A DNA stretch of 64,000 nt from Cotesia glomerata. Lineage: Eukaryota > Arthropoda > Insecta > Hymenoptera > Braconidae. The notes beneath the pieces were generated by a model. That model made no database searches. It was given only the letters and a program-made list of their open reading frames with translations, and had not been told where the DNA came from. A program made the position numbers and the translations under genes. Location of the stretch: positions 5,893,515 through 5,957,514 of the forward strand of contig NC_058160.1 in NCBI RefSeq assembly GCF_020080835.1, given 5' to 3'. Shown piece by piece: positions 13,201-25,430 of this stretch (position 1 is the first letter of the stretch; every line of letters begins with the position of its first letter).

Positions 13201-16200
13201 GACATACTTTTTTCTTGGTTCTTTGATTGGTCTTTGTCTGCCTGCGCCGCCTTTCACACCACCCTTAACTCCTCCTGTAATTCTACCTTTAACACCTCCC
13301 TTGATTGGAGAATATGTACTTTTAGTTGGTGATGGTTTCTTCAAAGAAGCTAGTTTATATCCCTCTGGACAAACTGGTTTTTCACATTGCAATTTAGTAA
13401 CTAAAAAAAAAAAAAAAAGACAATTTGTAACTAATTTGAACTCTAAACAAATTAATATTGATGTAATTACCTTTCTTTATCTCTACTGTAGTATAATTCA
13501 TTTCAGTTTGTGTTTGGGATGTATGTGTACTGGTCGGTTCAGGCAATTTTCCTTTGCAATTGGTTTCATCATCCAAACAGTCTTTGACACCATCACACCA
13601 AGATGATTTTTTAATACAAATTTTACTTGTAGGACAAAGTACCATATCATCTGGACATGGTCTACAAACACACCCACACAATTCTGTGACAATTGATCGC
13701 ATGTTTGGTTCATCACAAGGTTCGCATATTTTTGGTTGACAATCAGGTACTCCGCCCATTGCACATAAGCATTTCTGACAATCACTTGTTTCAAAAGTAC
13801 TGCCAACTGAGTACGGTAGATGCTCAACAACACACGGACATAGTTGTTTTTCAACGCATGTTTCTCCGTTCCACCAAAGTGATCCATTACATTTGCAATC
13901 CAGTTCTGCTAGATTTTCAAACATTGAATGACACACGTTGCATTTTGACTCAAGTTTTTTAATTGGAAGTGAAATAACTTTTTTATCATCTGAAAATTTA
14001 ATTGATTATTAAAAAATTCCAATTTAAAAAACAAACAGAATTTTTCGATTATAAAGCACACTCTTCTTCGCATCATGAGTCGTGCAATTAAGAAAAAAAC
14101 TTACCATAAGGTTCATAACAGCCATGAATTTCTGCTTTGAGTCCTACATGTTCATGCCACTTAATAGGCTGAATTTTCAGGTACCGTGAACGAATAGGTT
14201 TTTCAAAATAATTTATCTTCGATGATTGATCATCAAAATTACCCAGGAATATTTTATCTGTACCCTCAGAATTCAAAACAGGCAACCATTGACGTTCATT
14301 GTCACCATAAAATACTTTATAAGCAGTTGTCCAAATGTTATCTGCCCCTTTTGTTTCCACTCCAGTGAGATTACGATTATCCAAAAAGTCAAACTGTACA
14401 AATTGATTTGGATTATCTAATGCGGCTTGCCATATTCCTGGTGATGAAAGTCGGATATTCGGAACAAGATTATCAAGAGTCGAAGAAGCGATTACTTGCT
14501 CTTCAACCATAACTCCACTATCCAGCCCCATAGCATCATCACAAACCGGATTATTTATTATTTCTTCAACAATTGGAGAAACTGTAGTTGGAATCGTCTC
14601 ATATAATTTTGTAGTTGAAGCAACAGTTGTTTCATAGGTTGTCTGAGTGGTTACGTGATCTTGGCAACCTAACAAATCAAGTCTTATAGCGATACCATGG
14701 TGCCAGGTCTGAGGATTGATTCGAATAATTTTAGCTTCGATAGGTTCTGAGAAAAATTGTTTGACTGGAGTCGATGAATCTATCGGCCCTTGGAATATTT
14801 GTGGTTTATTTTGATTTTGTATAAAAGAGAACGTTTCACCATTTTGAGAGAACAAAACTTTGTAACTAGTCACGTATTTATTTTCACCTGGATTTCCTTG
14901 CATTACAATCCCATAAATAGGTTCAAGTCTCGGAAATTTAATCTCAATCCATTGCTCAGAATCCATGAATTCTGGTTGCCAGCTTTTAAAAGCAACTGAT
15001 TTTGTATGTGATGACTTTAATTTAGCAAACTCAGGTTTATAATGAATCCCTGCGATACTACTAGCGTTAAATATAACTTGTTTGTCAATTTTATTCGTGT
15101 CTAATAAACTTCTGTACTGTTTACTGACACACGGCTCTGCTGGCGAAACAGTATTGACTGTAATGATTGTATGATCTTCAATAGTAGTCGCAGCTTGAGT
15201 TGTCGGCGAAGTTGGCAAAGACGGTGGTGTTGTAGTACAATAAGATTTATCACAGGTGTAATAATTCCGCAAGCACTGACAGCGCTCGCATTCAGATTCA
15301 GCAATAACCGCTCCAGGTTTCACCACTTTTCCGTCGTGACTTTTACACGGACAATCAGCTTCTTCAACACAACTATGGGAGTCTCGCCAAAATTTGTGTG
15401 GAGGACAAATATTTTCGTCGTTTACACACCCAGGAATGCATTCTTTGTCATCTGAGCAAAGATTTTTCTCAGTTAAAATGTATCTGTAATACTCACAAGT
15501 TTTGCTACATTGAATAGCGCATTCGTCCCACCGCTCACCCTCTTTACACTGAGGACTTTTTGTCGTAATTTGACCGCAATCTGGGCGTAACTTCATTACA
15601 TTATTCGGCCAATCGCATATCTGCATCACTGGGTTGTACATCATATCAACTCCACATGTTTTCTTCACCAAGTGACCGCTCGGTAAACATTGATAGAATG
15701 CATGACAATCAGAAGGATGCGCCTGATTTGGATGATTTACATCGCAATCTTCAGTTATCAAGGTACTACTGGTTGTACTAGATAATTCAGGAGTAGCTGT
15801 TGTCTCTTCACTGCATCGACACAAAACGCTGATTTCAAAATCTTCGCAAGGTACTTTATCTTCCGACTGACAATAAAGACCGCGTTCTAAACTGCATTCA
15901 ACGTTCAATCCTGTTTCTTTGGGTGTTTTATGCCCATTTACAGTTCTGCATCTGATGTCAACCATGTGTTCCTTGGAACAACGAGTGGAGTTTACTCCAA
16001 GAAGAGTTATCATTGACGGTAGAGGTTCAGTGTCAACAGCCGGTTTTGATTTCTTGCCCTTTATAGCAGCATTTGCGGTTTTCTTTGGCGTATACGTATT
16101 TATCCAGGCAGTCCAACCATCAACACACTTTTCTGATTGTTCCATTGGAACAGTAGAAGGTTCAATCGATGAAGAAACACACGGAGCGCCATTGCAGATA

Positions 16201-19200
16201 ATTTTTCCCCGACTGCAAAAGCATGTTTGACATGCATCACTACTGACTTTATCACCTTCATAATAAATAACTCCTTCAATTTCTAAACAAAGCGGTTTGC
16301 ATAAAGCTTTTGGAACGCATTCTTTAAGAGTGCTATTCCGATAAACTTCGCCTTCTGGACAAGATTTAGTGAGACATCCTTCGACACAAGTATCTTGAAC
16401 GCACAACTTGGATACGTTGGTAAAAGTCAAACTGTCGCACGTTTCTTGAGGACAAGTTGATAAACAAGGAGAGTATGAACTGCAGCTTTCGTCGCATTGC
16501 ATAGGACATAGATCTTGAGATCGCCATTTTATAGGAATAGATTTTCTGTTGCATTCTTGAGCGTACGCCGCTAAAGCTGTACACAAACATTCGCAATCCC
16601 CGCCTCCGTCGCAGCCACATGTGTCGAAAATGCAGCGTTGAACAAACGGCTCAATATCAACTTCAGAATGACAAGGCTGGAATATAGAACTCTTCAACAC
16701 TCCGCATTTTTGAATTGCCCAAAGCTTGCGCTCAGGATGTCTATCGCAAGTATCTGTAATATCTTTTGGTTCCGGACAGTAGTTGTCTTTTTTCCAAGAG
16801 TTGGCAAAAATACCAGCCGAGACTTCAGATATTCCACCAGAAGGGGTTTTAAAATCATCTTCACTATTGTTGTTATAATCTCCACAAAGACCTTTGGTTC
16901 TACCTTTCCACTTAGGATCCAATTTAACGTACACCCGTGTTCCTTTGTCCCATTGTAATACTAATCCCAAGTCAGGTACGTCTACAAAGACAAACAAACC
17001 AGCGTGACGAATCGCTAATCTTTTGAAAGAATCATTGGGAATAGATTTATCTCGTGTTAATGTAATTATTTCCTGGTTGTTACCATTTCCGACTTTAAGT
17101 GTTACAGATTTAGAGCATGAGACGCCAGTACTTCCACAAGGAACATTTTGCAGTGAAATTTCAAACATTTCATCCTTACCAAAACTCGCTTTTGTAAAAA
17201 CATAGTCACAAACCCCTTGGAAGTCATAAGTTTTATCATCAAATGTTTTAAAATGTGAATCACCCCATGCTGAGCATACTCCTGGACAAATTCGATCACT
17301 GCATTTCCAAGCACCTCTCTCACATTTGCAAGTATTGCAGTCTTCTTGCATTACGGAGCCTTCTTTGTAACTTTTGCTGCCATGGTAACAAGGACATTTC
17401 TCTTCTTCTACGCAAACTCCGCTTGAAGAATCCAAAACGTAACCACTCTTGCAAGTGCATCCAGCATGACAAATAGCGGGAGTTTGCTTGATTGGTTCAT
17501 GCATATTTCGACAAGTTCGTGGTTCAGCTGGCTCACAAGTAGTGACTTCGAGATTTTTACTAGCAGTACAGACTGTTTTTAAATCAATCGCCGCTGGATA
17601 TTTTTCTATGTCTTCAGTAGTTGCTAATTGACAAGCCCAATTTCCTCTAGCACAAGTACACAAGTCTTGGCCTTGTCTTCCTGGGCGAACTTCTTGATAT
17701 CCGGCATTGAATTCCATTCCGTTGTATTGACATGGACATTCCCCGATAGGAATACATTGACCTAGTGCATTCAAAGTTTGTCCTTCTGGACAATTGCAGC
17801 CTTCTACGCATTCTTGACGACAATCTTGGTCAAAGGATATGTCACTACAAGATCGCGTACAACTGTTGCCACAAATTTGATATTCTTGACCAGCTGGACA
17901 GTGCAATTGACACTCTTCAATTTCCGTACGCCAGAGTAATTTAACGCCAGCTACAGCGCATTCTTTTGCATATGCCGAAAGAGTTGGACATAAACATCTT
18001 TCAATTTCAGCTTCACATGCGCACATATCATACTTGCAGTCTTCGTAGAACAAATTAGGGTCAACGTGCCAGTGACAGCTTGAGAAAAGATCGCTCAATA
18101 ATTTTGAACAATGTTTTTCCGCGGTCGTCAGTCTTTCCGGATTTATGTCACAAGGATGTCGGAAATCTTTCATTGGCATGTCAGTACACTGCTCACTTGT
18201 TTTCCATTTATTCGCGAAGGGAATTACTGAGTCTTCTACGTCACCAATCGGAGTTAGAAAATCATCTTTCTGATTAGCCGTAAAAGTTCCACAGAGACCT
18301 TTTGTCTTTCCTATTGTGTAAAATTGTAAATTAATTAACAATATAAATACTTGGGGAATAGTAGTTGAGGGATGAAAAAATCATTACCACGAAAATCTGC
18401 TGGAGCGTTGACATATACTCGAGATATTCCATCCCACCATATTTCTAAGCCATTTGGTACATTGACAACAATGAAAATGCTACTTGCAATTTTTATTTTT
18501 ACTCCAGATAACATTACAGGAAGTTTTGTGATGTCTTCTCCGTTGATTAATACCTGATTATTTTGTTTTAATTTAATCAAAATTTCATTCCAACGAATCG
18601 TTACAGATTTAGTACATGATGTTTCATCCATTGAAGATCGTGAAAGTCCCATTGCCTAGAAGATTTTTTATAAAAATATTTTTACATTCGTGAAAAATAT
18701 ATCAATTATTAATTTAATAAATTTTATATTTACTACTACAACTATTATTTTTTCAACTAAAATAAAATAATCTTCTAACGTAAGTGTCTATACTATTGGT
18801 AATAATTATTTTTTTAGTTTAAGAAATTAAATTACCTCGGAAATAGCGCCAGCACATGCAATATTTTCCGTTTCAATACTGTAATTGTCACCTTTAAGAA
18901 GATAATAATTACATTGTCCCATAAAATCGTAGTGCTTTCCATCAAAAGTAACGTAGTGAGGATCACCAACGGCAGAACATCTTGCTGAACACGTTACAGA
19001 TGTACAAATCCATTTGCCAGCAGAACAAGTACAGGTATTACATTCTTTTGGAATAGTTGTTCCGGGAGGAAAGAATTTTCCACGTAATGTACAAGGGCAT
19101 TCTTCGACAGATATACATTTTCCTTCAAGTAAAACAGTTCCTTCAGGACAGAAACATCCTTCCTCACACTCATTGTTCTCTTTGTGTTCTACAATGTCAT

Positions 19201-22200
19201 TACTGCAAGTCGGTTGCGATTTTGGTCCGCAAGACTTATACACTTTACCTCCAGTACACGTCATTGCTATAAAAAAAAAAAAATTATATACTCGGCATGC
19301 AAGAGAAATCATATTTTCTTTTAATTAAATACTGATAAAAAACTAACTTAACCCGTAGTGGTCACACTTCTTAAAAATAACGTAGTGGTCATACTGGGTC
19401 TAGTTGACCCCATGTACGGAAAAAATTGTTGCTACTTGCATTCTTTTCAATATTTTCACTCGAACTGTACATGAGAGTAATTCTTTACACTTCCATTGAA
19501 TAACTCAATTGTTTTTTAATTTTTTTTTAATTGTTTAACTATAAAAAAAAATGCGAGAAAGTCAAACTTCGAAAAATTTGACTTTTTTTTACTAAAAACT
19601 TCATTTTTTAAGATAAATCAAAATGACCTCCAGGGTCCTACTCCGGACATCGCATACTTTGACAAAAAAGTGGTGTCATGTGGAGCTTTTCAAAAAGTAT
19701 ATTTATTTGTGCAATTGAAATCGTAAATTTACATGAATCTCAAAAAATCTTTAAACAATAATAGATACGATTTTGAATGATATCTTCGAAGCAAGAGCAA
19801 CTCAAAAATTGCCTGGGGTCATCTAGACCCATAATGACCACTACGGGTTAATTTAAGATAAAAATTCTTGAACCAAGAATATGATTTTAAAGAGTTTGAT
19901 CATCTTGAATCAAGTAAAAAAAAGATTTTTTAAAATCAAGAATTTTTCTTTCTAAACAAGTTTATTTTTTTATCAGTGTTGACTGAAGAGTAAAATATTA
20001 TATTAATAAATAAAAAATAGAAAGAACTTACGACAAGTTTCTTCACGTCGCCACGCTACTGAATCAATAACATGATCATGGAAACACTGTCGAATATAAA
20101 CGCTCATTGTGTCACAAGCACATTGCTTCCTATTATTTTTCTTACAAGCACAGTAATCCCACTGGCATGTACTCTGAAGTTTTGCTAAATCAACTATTTT
20201 AGAACAGGCTTGGAATTTAGTATCTGAGAATAATGTAGAGCAAAACTCTTCAGCTTCCATAGTTAGGTCATAAGCTAAGTCACAAGAGTGTTGTGTTCGC
20301 GGGTTTTCATCACAACTCTCTGCAAAAAAATGAATGATCTTTAAAAATACATTCCAGTGACGCGAGTTATAATTAGAAAGTAAAGTATTTACCACCGATA
20401 TTCAAAACTTTCCAAGTGGAAGCAAACGCTGCAGTATTTTTCGAATGGCTGTAATCTTTTCCAGTTTTATCATCTTCAGGATATCCATTCATTCTACCGC
20501 ACAAGCCAGCTGTTTTATTCCACAAAGATTCTGAAGCTTTGATTTGAACGAAGAGACCACCGTCCCATTTTAAACTTGCACCCACAGTGTCTAAGTTCAC
20601 AATGACAAAATGCGCAGACATTTCTACTCTCACGCCAGATAATTGCGCCGGAATCGGTAGAACTTTTTTGACCGTGCGAAAAGTTGGTAAACCATCTTCA
20701 TTTAAAAGTAAAATAAACTCTTTTCCTTGTAAAAAGAATCTTGTGATTCTTGAGCAAGTGCCTCCGTTATAACAATCAGGATGGTTCTGTATCGTTATTG
20801 TAAATGTTCCATATTGAGTTTCTTGGATCAATGTATGTGCGCAATTACTTTCAAAACTGTAAATTGCACCATCGAATGTTTTATAATGAACTCCTCCCCA
20901 TGAGAAACAAGTTTTTGATTCTGGTTTTTTTTCTTCAATTACTAAAGAGTTTTGGTCTATTGTAGAGTGAGTATGAGAAATTTGATCCTGATATTTTTTA
21001 TTTATAGATTCTATTGAAACATGACCAGTTTTTACGCCCTGTAAAACGATGAAAATTGAAGAAAGTATATAAAAAAAAAACCCTAAATCAATTATTTAAT
21101 GAGATAAGTATGAAATTTACTTACTTTTGTTTTCAATGTCAACTTTCCATTACCTTCAAAATTCATAAAATTTCTTAGTTCATTGCGATAAGATGATTGT
21201 GACATAGATGTATCTTCAATAATCCACGAATGATTAGTGATTTTAAAAAATGAATTCTTACTACTTCCAATTGGAACAATCTGGTAATCTGGGCCATTTT
21301 TACACTGAGGTATTGGTTGAGGCTCGAATACACCTTTTTCATAAGTACAAATATACTCGGCAGCCGGAGCGAATGAAAATTCAACCTCCTCTGGACAGTT
21401 TAGTGTACAAGCAAAGTAATCAGCTTCACCACGACAGTGATATCCGCCATTGAAACCGAGTTTCTGTGGCGTACAAGCATCCGCCGCTGTAATGTCATTT
21501 GTTTGATAAACTAATCTCTTATCTTTATTATATAATTTAATTAAATTACTCACAATATTGGCATTGAGGTCCACGGAAATCTTGTGGGCATTGACAAGTG
21601 TTCAAAGTTAAACAAATACCGCCGTTTTCACATGCTGGTGAGCAGGTAGCTTTAAAAAAATTACAAAATTAAGTGATCAGTATTGATTGTTATTTTATGA
21701 AATATGAATGATGATTTAAGTACAATTTTAAATATATATGGAGCAATTCATATTATTATTATTCAATAGCTGAAAAAAGTATAAATAAAGTTGTGGATAT
21801 TTTTTGTACTTATGTACTACACAGTAAAAAATTTTGCACCATTGCGTCAAAAAATTTTGTGTTAAATTTTTAACACTTTTATGTGTAAATTTACCATTTA
21901 TTGTGTTAAATTAACACAGAAAAATTTCAAATTAACACAAAAATATGTTAAATATTTAACATAAAAATTTTTAACATAAAATTTTTTGACGCATTGACGC
22001 AAAATTTTTTACTGTGTACAAATTAAATAATTTAGAAAATACTTACGTTTACAATCAGGAATAGAAACCCATTCAGTCCTTGTAGGTATCCAATTTCCAT
22101 CTCGGCAAATTAAATTAGTAATTGATGAACCATCGGGAAAAGTGAAATTATTCATACATGTAATCGTACAAGTTCTGTAAAATATTTTAATTGTTAAAGA

Positions 22201-23418
22201 AGAAATAATAAAATAAAATTTGCGCACTGATAAAAAATTAATGTGATTCCAAAAAAAAAAATTCGTGAGCCAATATCATAATTTTGAAGAGTTTGATAAG
22301 CTTGAATCAAGTATAGCAATTCTTGATCTAAAAAATTATTCTTGATTTAATAATTTTTCTACTTGATTCAAGATATTCAAATTCTTAAAAATTATGTTCT
22401 TGGTTCAAGAATTTCTCTCTTGAATTAAGTTAATTGTTTTATCAGTGCATTAAAAGAAAAAATACTTACTTGGAATTACAGTGTCTACGCGCTCCGAGTA
22501 CAGGCGCTGGAAGATTCAAGCAAGGCTTTATTTCATATTGGCACTGAGGACCAGAAAAATTTTCCGGACATCGACATTCATTTGGAGCAACGCAAATTCC
22601 ATTATTGTAACATTGGGGTAAGCAAATAGCTAAAAATAATAAAAAAATTCATTATTATTGATTCACGATCATTAAATTATTTTATAAAAAAAATACTTAC
22701 GCTCGCAATGAGGTATAGTATTCCACTCAGTACCAATAATTTGCCATTCATTCTGATTGCACGTTACAATAAGCTGAGTTTCGCCATTAGGGAATTGATA
22801 ATTCGGATTGCAGTTTGCTCGACAACCCCTTTAAGCATAAATTAAATTATAAGAAAAATCTGAAAAACGGTTGAGCGTGCAGGCCATTTCTATAGAGCTT
22901 CTGATATATTCAAGCTTATAAGGGTTTAAAAATTTTTTATGAAATTTTGAGCTCAAAAATTTGACTAGTATAAATTTTCGAGATCTTTGCGCTATGTGCT
23001 CGAGCATAAAACGTGAAGATTTAATGAGAATTCAATTTTTTTAAATTGGGGTGAAACCAACAACTTCAGATTTTTCGGAAATCATTGATTTTCACAGCGG
23101 AAAGTTAAAAATAAAATTAATAATAAATTAAAAAATTATTACTTGATAGTTGAACATTCAATTGTTCCATAAATGGGAGCCGGTGGATGTTCTATACATC
23201 CTCCATTGTAATTTGTACTCTCAATCGATTCACTTTTTATTCTGAAAAAAATAAAAAAAGCATTAAAGTTAATTAACAATTAAAATTTTTAATTTTAAAT
23301 AGCTAACTGGTACGACTTACATTGTATTTGAGTAATAGGTGTCAATTTTAGAAATATAGCTATCGTCAGCTAATGCACTGATAATTTTAAGAAATACAAA
23401 AAAATATTTTAGCGACAT
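6461..23418 (-). CDS. hml: Hemolectin/hemocytin, giant multidomain clotting protein
   Basis: Secreted haemocyte adhesion and clotting protein of insects, related to von Willebrand factor. Twenty-five exons (high to low): 23418-23321, 23241-23143, 22828-22701, 22629-22470, 22174-22047, 21649-21554, 21486-21125, 21038-20393, 20319-20032, 19266-18836, 18655-18388, 18310-14105, 13989-13471, 13400-13208, 12813-12473, 12406-10349, 10280-10167, 10085-9852, 9120-8828, 8756-8478, 8407-8144, 8069-7917, 7076-6962, 6883-6731, 6648-6461. The sum is 11,814 nt (3,937 aa) with every phase matching, which is strong support. The protein opens with a hydrophobic signal peptide (MSLKYFFVFLKII) and ends in a CT-type cystine knot. 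Exon 12 is unusually long (4.2 kb). Length and module order fit Drosophila Hml and Bombyx hemocytin from general knowledge. Weakest joins: exon 23 donor (GTGCGT) and the exon 7 acceptor. Confidence 0.9.
7449..7667. repeat. Palindromic MITE-like element in hemolectin intron 22
   Basis: Terminal arms of about 55 bases are inverted copies of each other. The left arm begins AGGTAAAAGATCCAGTTATT and the right arm ends with its complement. A short AT-rich core separates them. The element sits in an 840-base intron whose remaining sequence shows no gene. Confidence 0.8.
10349..13989 (-). other. hml: Hemolectin LDLa, basic linker and VWD4-VWD5
   Basis: Exon 13 has TIL/VWC-like cysteines and an LDL-receptor class A module ending WCDGVKDCLDDETNC. 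Exon 14 encodes a low-complexity basic stretch with repeated GGVKG units. Exons 15-16 hold VWD4 (FNTFDNLEYKYEIC to GLCGFF), C8, TIL, VWD5 (FVNFNKKNFTFTGNC to GLCGNCN with NDEEDF), C8, TIL and a VWC. The GGVKG-rich exon is the least conserved-looking part and its donor (GTATGT) was chosen over reading into a TAA three codons later. Confidence 0.75.
12868..13197. repeat. Palindromic MITE-like element in hemolectin intron 14
   Basis: Ends ACTGAAAGAAAAATTTT and AAATTTTTTTCTCAGT are inverted. Inside, GTTACTGTGAGAAAAATTTT pairs with an inverted copy nearer the left end. The element fills nearly the whole intron between exons 14 and 15. Confidence 0.75.
14041..14090. repeat. Fragment of the TGCACGACTCAT element
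   Basis: A short copy of the end CATCATGAGTCGTGCA, also found at 42.7, 44.9, 45.7 and 46.3 kb, lies in the intron after hemolectin exon 12. Only one end is present. Confidence 0.55.
14105..15799 (-). other. hml: Hemolectin chitin-binding, TIL and twin F5/8C domains
   Basis: A peritrophin-type chitin-binding domain (six-Cys CBM14 pattern; DCHAFYQC then CDWP, about residues 1756-1814) is followed by a TIL/VWC unit and a Ser/Thr-rich linker. Two discoidin/F5-8 type C domains follow, about 1962-2116 and 2157-2302. Both contain the W-Q-A/P, D-(x)-E-QWIEI / NPNQFVQFDF and C-terminal LLGC / IHGC signatures. F5/8C domains in clotting factors bind phospholipid or sugars. Drosophila Hml also carries a pair of them, which is a main reason for the gene name. 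Confidence 0.85.
19331..19977. repeat. ACTGATAAAAAA element carrying a nested piggyBac-type MITE
   Basis: Outer ends ACTGATAAAAAACTAACTT and its approximate complement TTTTTTTATCAGT mark a MITE in the hemolectin intron between exons 9 and 10. It is related to the copy at 22225-22447; both contain CTTGAATCAAG-type inverted stretches. It was interrupted by the TTAA-flanked element at 19352-19847. Confidence 0.65.
19352..19847. mobile_element. piggyBac-type MITE (TIR CCCGTAGTGGTCA)
   Basis: Non-coding 496-base element flanked on both sides by TTAA (19348-19351 and 19848-19851). Its terminal inverted repeats are CCCGTAGTGGTCA and TGACCACTACGGG. Subterminal GGGTCTAG/CTAGACCC pairs are present as well. 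TTAA duplication plus CCC..GGG ends is the piggyBac signature. It contains no transposase. Confidence 0.85.
21820..22016. mobile_element. TA-flanked MITE (TIR CACAGTAAAAAATTTT)
   Basis: A 197-base palindromic element in the hemolectin intron between exons 5 and 6, bounded by TA on both sides. Its ends are CACAGTAAAAAATTTTGC and GCAAAATTTTTTACTGTG. A second copy lies at 63611-63788, so this is a family. TA target sites suggest mobilisation by a Tc1/mariner-type transposase. Confidence 0.8.
22225..22447. repeat. Palindromic MITE-like element (CACTGATAAAAAATTAA ends)
   Basis: Located in the hemolectin intron between exons 4 and 5. Its ends are CACTGATAAAAAATTAA and TTAATTGTTTTATCAGTG, with internal TTGAATCAAG/CTTGATTCAAG pairs. 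Same family as the outer element at 19331-19977. Confidence 0.7.
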
Positions 23419-25430
23419 GATTATCAACTATCATTAAAAAATTCTATCCATTTGTATATAATGTAACTTTTCTTTTTTTATTATACACGGACTAAAATTT
23501 CCAACTTGTCCTCATCTAGAGTTTTTAAATACAATATAAGACGCAGCATCAACATCCGAGAGTATTTATGCATCAGACGAAGGAAACGGATAACTGATAC
23601 TGTGAGAACGCTTTTGATAAATTTGACTAATTAAAAAATTAGGTCAACCATATAATAATTTATTAAAACTATGTTATTGTGACACTTGGGACTTTTTCTC
23701 GATAAGATTTATGGTTTTTCCATTTATGACGGCTGGAAATTACATTTAAATACACAGACAGGATGATAAACTATATCGGTGAACGAATTTATACTACATG
23801 ACAGTTTACTGATAAATGTTTACTCATTTTATGACTGTGAAAAACAAAAAAAAAATAATATTTTGTAGTTTTTTGATAGTTGAAAAAATTCAAAAATTTT
23901 ATTATTAATTATTGATATAAACATTAAATTGTAATTATCAATTAAAAGGTGTCGGTATTAATTTATTTTAGCATACGATAAGATAAATAAGTCGGCGCAT
24001 TATTATGAACCCAATTATTCATGTTTATCTTAAAGGAAACTTTTATCGAGTCATTAGTAGTTGATTTACAAGTAAATAATGAGAAGATATTTATGGACTT
24101 TATTCTCTTTATTACTAATTAATGAAAAACAATTTTTTTTTTAAATCATTTTTTGTATAAGTTTTGTTAGAAACTAAAAAATTTTTTAATTTAAGTTTTT
24201 CATCAAGAATTGTTAGACTAATAAAAAATTTTCGGTAATTCTAGTAACTTTTTAGTATACAAACATATTTTAAAATTAAATATCGAGTTTACGAAAAAAA
24301 TTAATAATCTATGTCTGGTAATATTACGATATTGCCTTGTATGTTTAAAATCTATTTATTAAGTTTACTAATTTTTGTATGCATATGCTTAAAAATTTTG
24401 TAATATTGATACATAACTACGAAATTTTAGTAAATAAAATGACATTTTTAATTACAACCGTCTTTTCTATTTTTACATATCCAAGTTTGTAAAATTACAT
24501 GAGGTCCATTTATCATTTTGACCAATTACGATTTATAAAAATAGAAAAATATTGTAATAAATTTTTTACAACAGTCGACATAACTCAATTGTTTAAATAA
24601 ATTTTAGCAGTTTTCAATTCTTCATAGTTAGCATAGCTTTTTTTTTATTATTTTCTGATAACTTTTAGAGATACTGAATTTAACAGACATCTAACAATTT
24701 TTTAGATGTTTATAACAATTAAATTATAATTAATAAATTTCACATGTAGAAATTTTAAAAAATTATAAGTGCGAATGTTTATAAAAATATTTTTTTTATA
24801 ATCATTGATTTGTTATTGAAAATTTCAAGAATTTTCAGATGTCTGCTAATTTCAGTGTCATTAAGTTTTCAAGGTCTCTAAGTAGATTTATTTGGATATT
24901 GTACAGCAGTAAGAACTACTTTTTAAAATTTTTTCATCACATTAATTCAAGTTAAACTACATCTTATTAAATAAAGCTTTGGTTCTAACACCAATTGACC
25001 CTTACATGCTTTATGTTAATACTATTTTATACTAGAATTGAGTTCCTTCAACTTACTAAGTAAGCTCATTGACCAGATTTGACCACAGATGAAAATATTA
25101 AGTCAAATAGACTTATCAAGTCAATATCAGTTAATTAGTCAAAGTAAAAAATTGAAATTGTTAGTAAATCGATTCTTTTATTAAACTTGTTAATGTAAAT
25201 AACTCATCAAATTTAATTGTACAGTAGTCGCTAAAGACCTTGGTAGTCATATAGCGACTTATAAATAAATAAATAATAAATAAATATTTTATACTTGGTT
25301 TTAAATTTAATTAAAAATTTATGAGTAGAGAATTTCAAGGTAAGTATTTACGTTCTTTGATCATAACATAATTGCAAAATTGCTATTGCTATTTAATATT
25401 AAAATGACAAAAGAATTACCTAGCATCAGA
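23419..25430. other. Upstream region of hemolectin, AT-rich
   Basis: No gene seen. Just upstream of the hemolectin start on the minus strand there are weak TATA-like stretches (for example GCATAAATAC near 23562-23571), but none is convincing. One copy of a short palindromic family lies at 24671-24857. Confidence 0.4.
24671..24857. repeat. Short palindromic family, copy a
   Basis: Begins ATACTGAATTTAACAGACAT and ends with the inverted ATGTCTGCTAATTTCAGT. The inner part has ATGTAGAAATTTTAAA-like arms. Several related copies occur in this window. Confidence 0.7.

Larger units (their letters stand above)
15800..21038 (-). other. hml: Hemolectin VWD1-VWD3 assemblies with C8, TIL and WxxW modules
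   Basis: Exon 8 starts VWD1 (SWGGVHYKTFDG), exon 9 its C8 domain, exon 10 a TIL module followed by VWD2 (GDPHYVTFDGKHYDF). Exon 12 completes VWD2 (KGLCGTF) and adds C8, TIL and VWC. It then encodes VWD3 (GDSHFKTFDDKTYDF, GLCGDYNNN with a DDF calcium-loop signature), another C8/TIL, a VWC and a Mucin2-WxxW-like segment (CVDGWTAW, about residues 1630-1737). This VWD-C8-TIL repeat is the polymerisation scaffold in vWF and gel mucins. Confidence 0.85.
21125..23418 (-). other. hml: Hemolectin N-terminus: signal peptide, sushi and EGF modules
   Basis: Exons 1-7 encode about residues 1-357. After the signal peptide come alternating cysteine-rich sushi-like pieces (for example GTEWNTIPHCE and RTEWVSIPDCK endings) and EGF modules (CYNNGICVAPNECRCPENF; CENGGICLTLNTCQCPQDF). 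Each module sits on its own small exon, typical of exon shuffling. These modules come before the first VWD unit and probably mediate adhesion. The functional role is an inference from family. Confidence 0.8.

Noticed and set aside
10326..18341. Many other open frames on both strands across hemolectin
   Set aside because: They overlap the long cysteine-rich coding exons in other frames and have no domain content of their own; shadows of the real gene.
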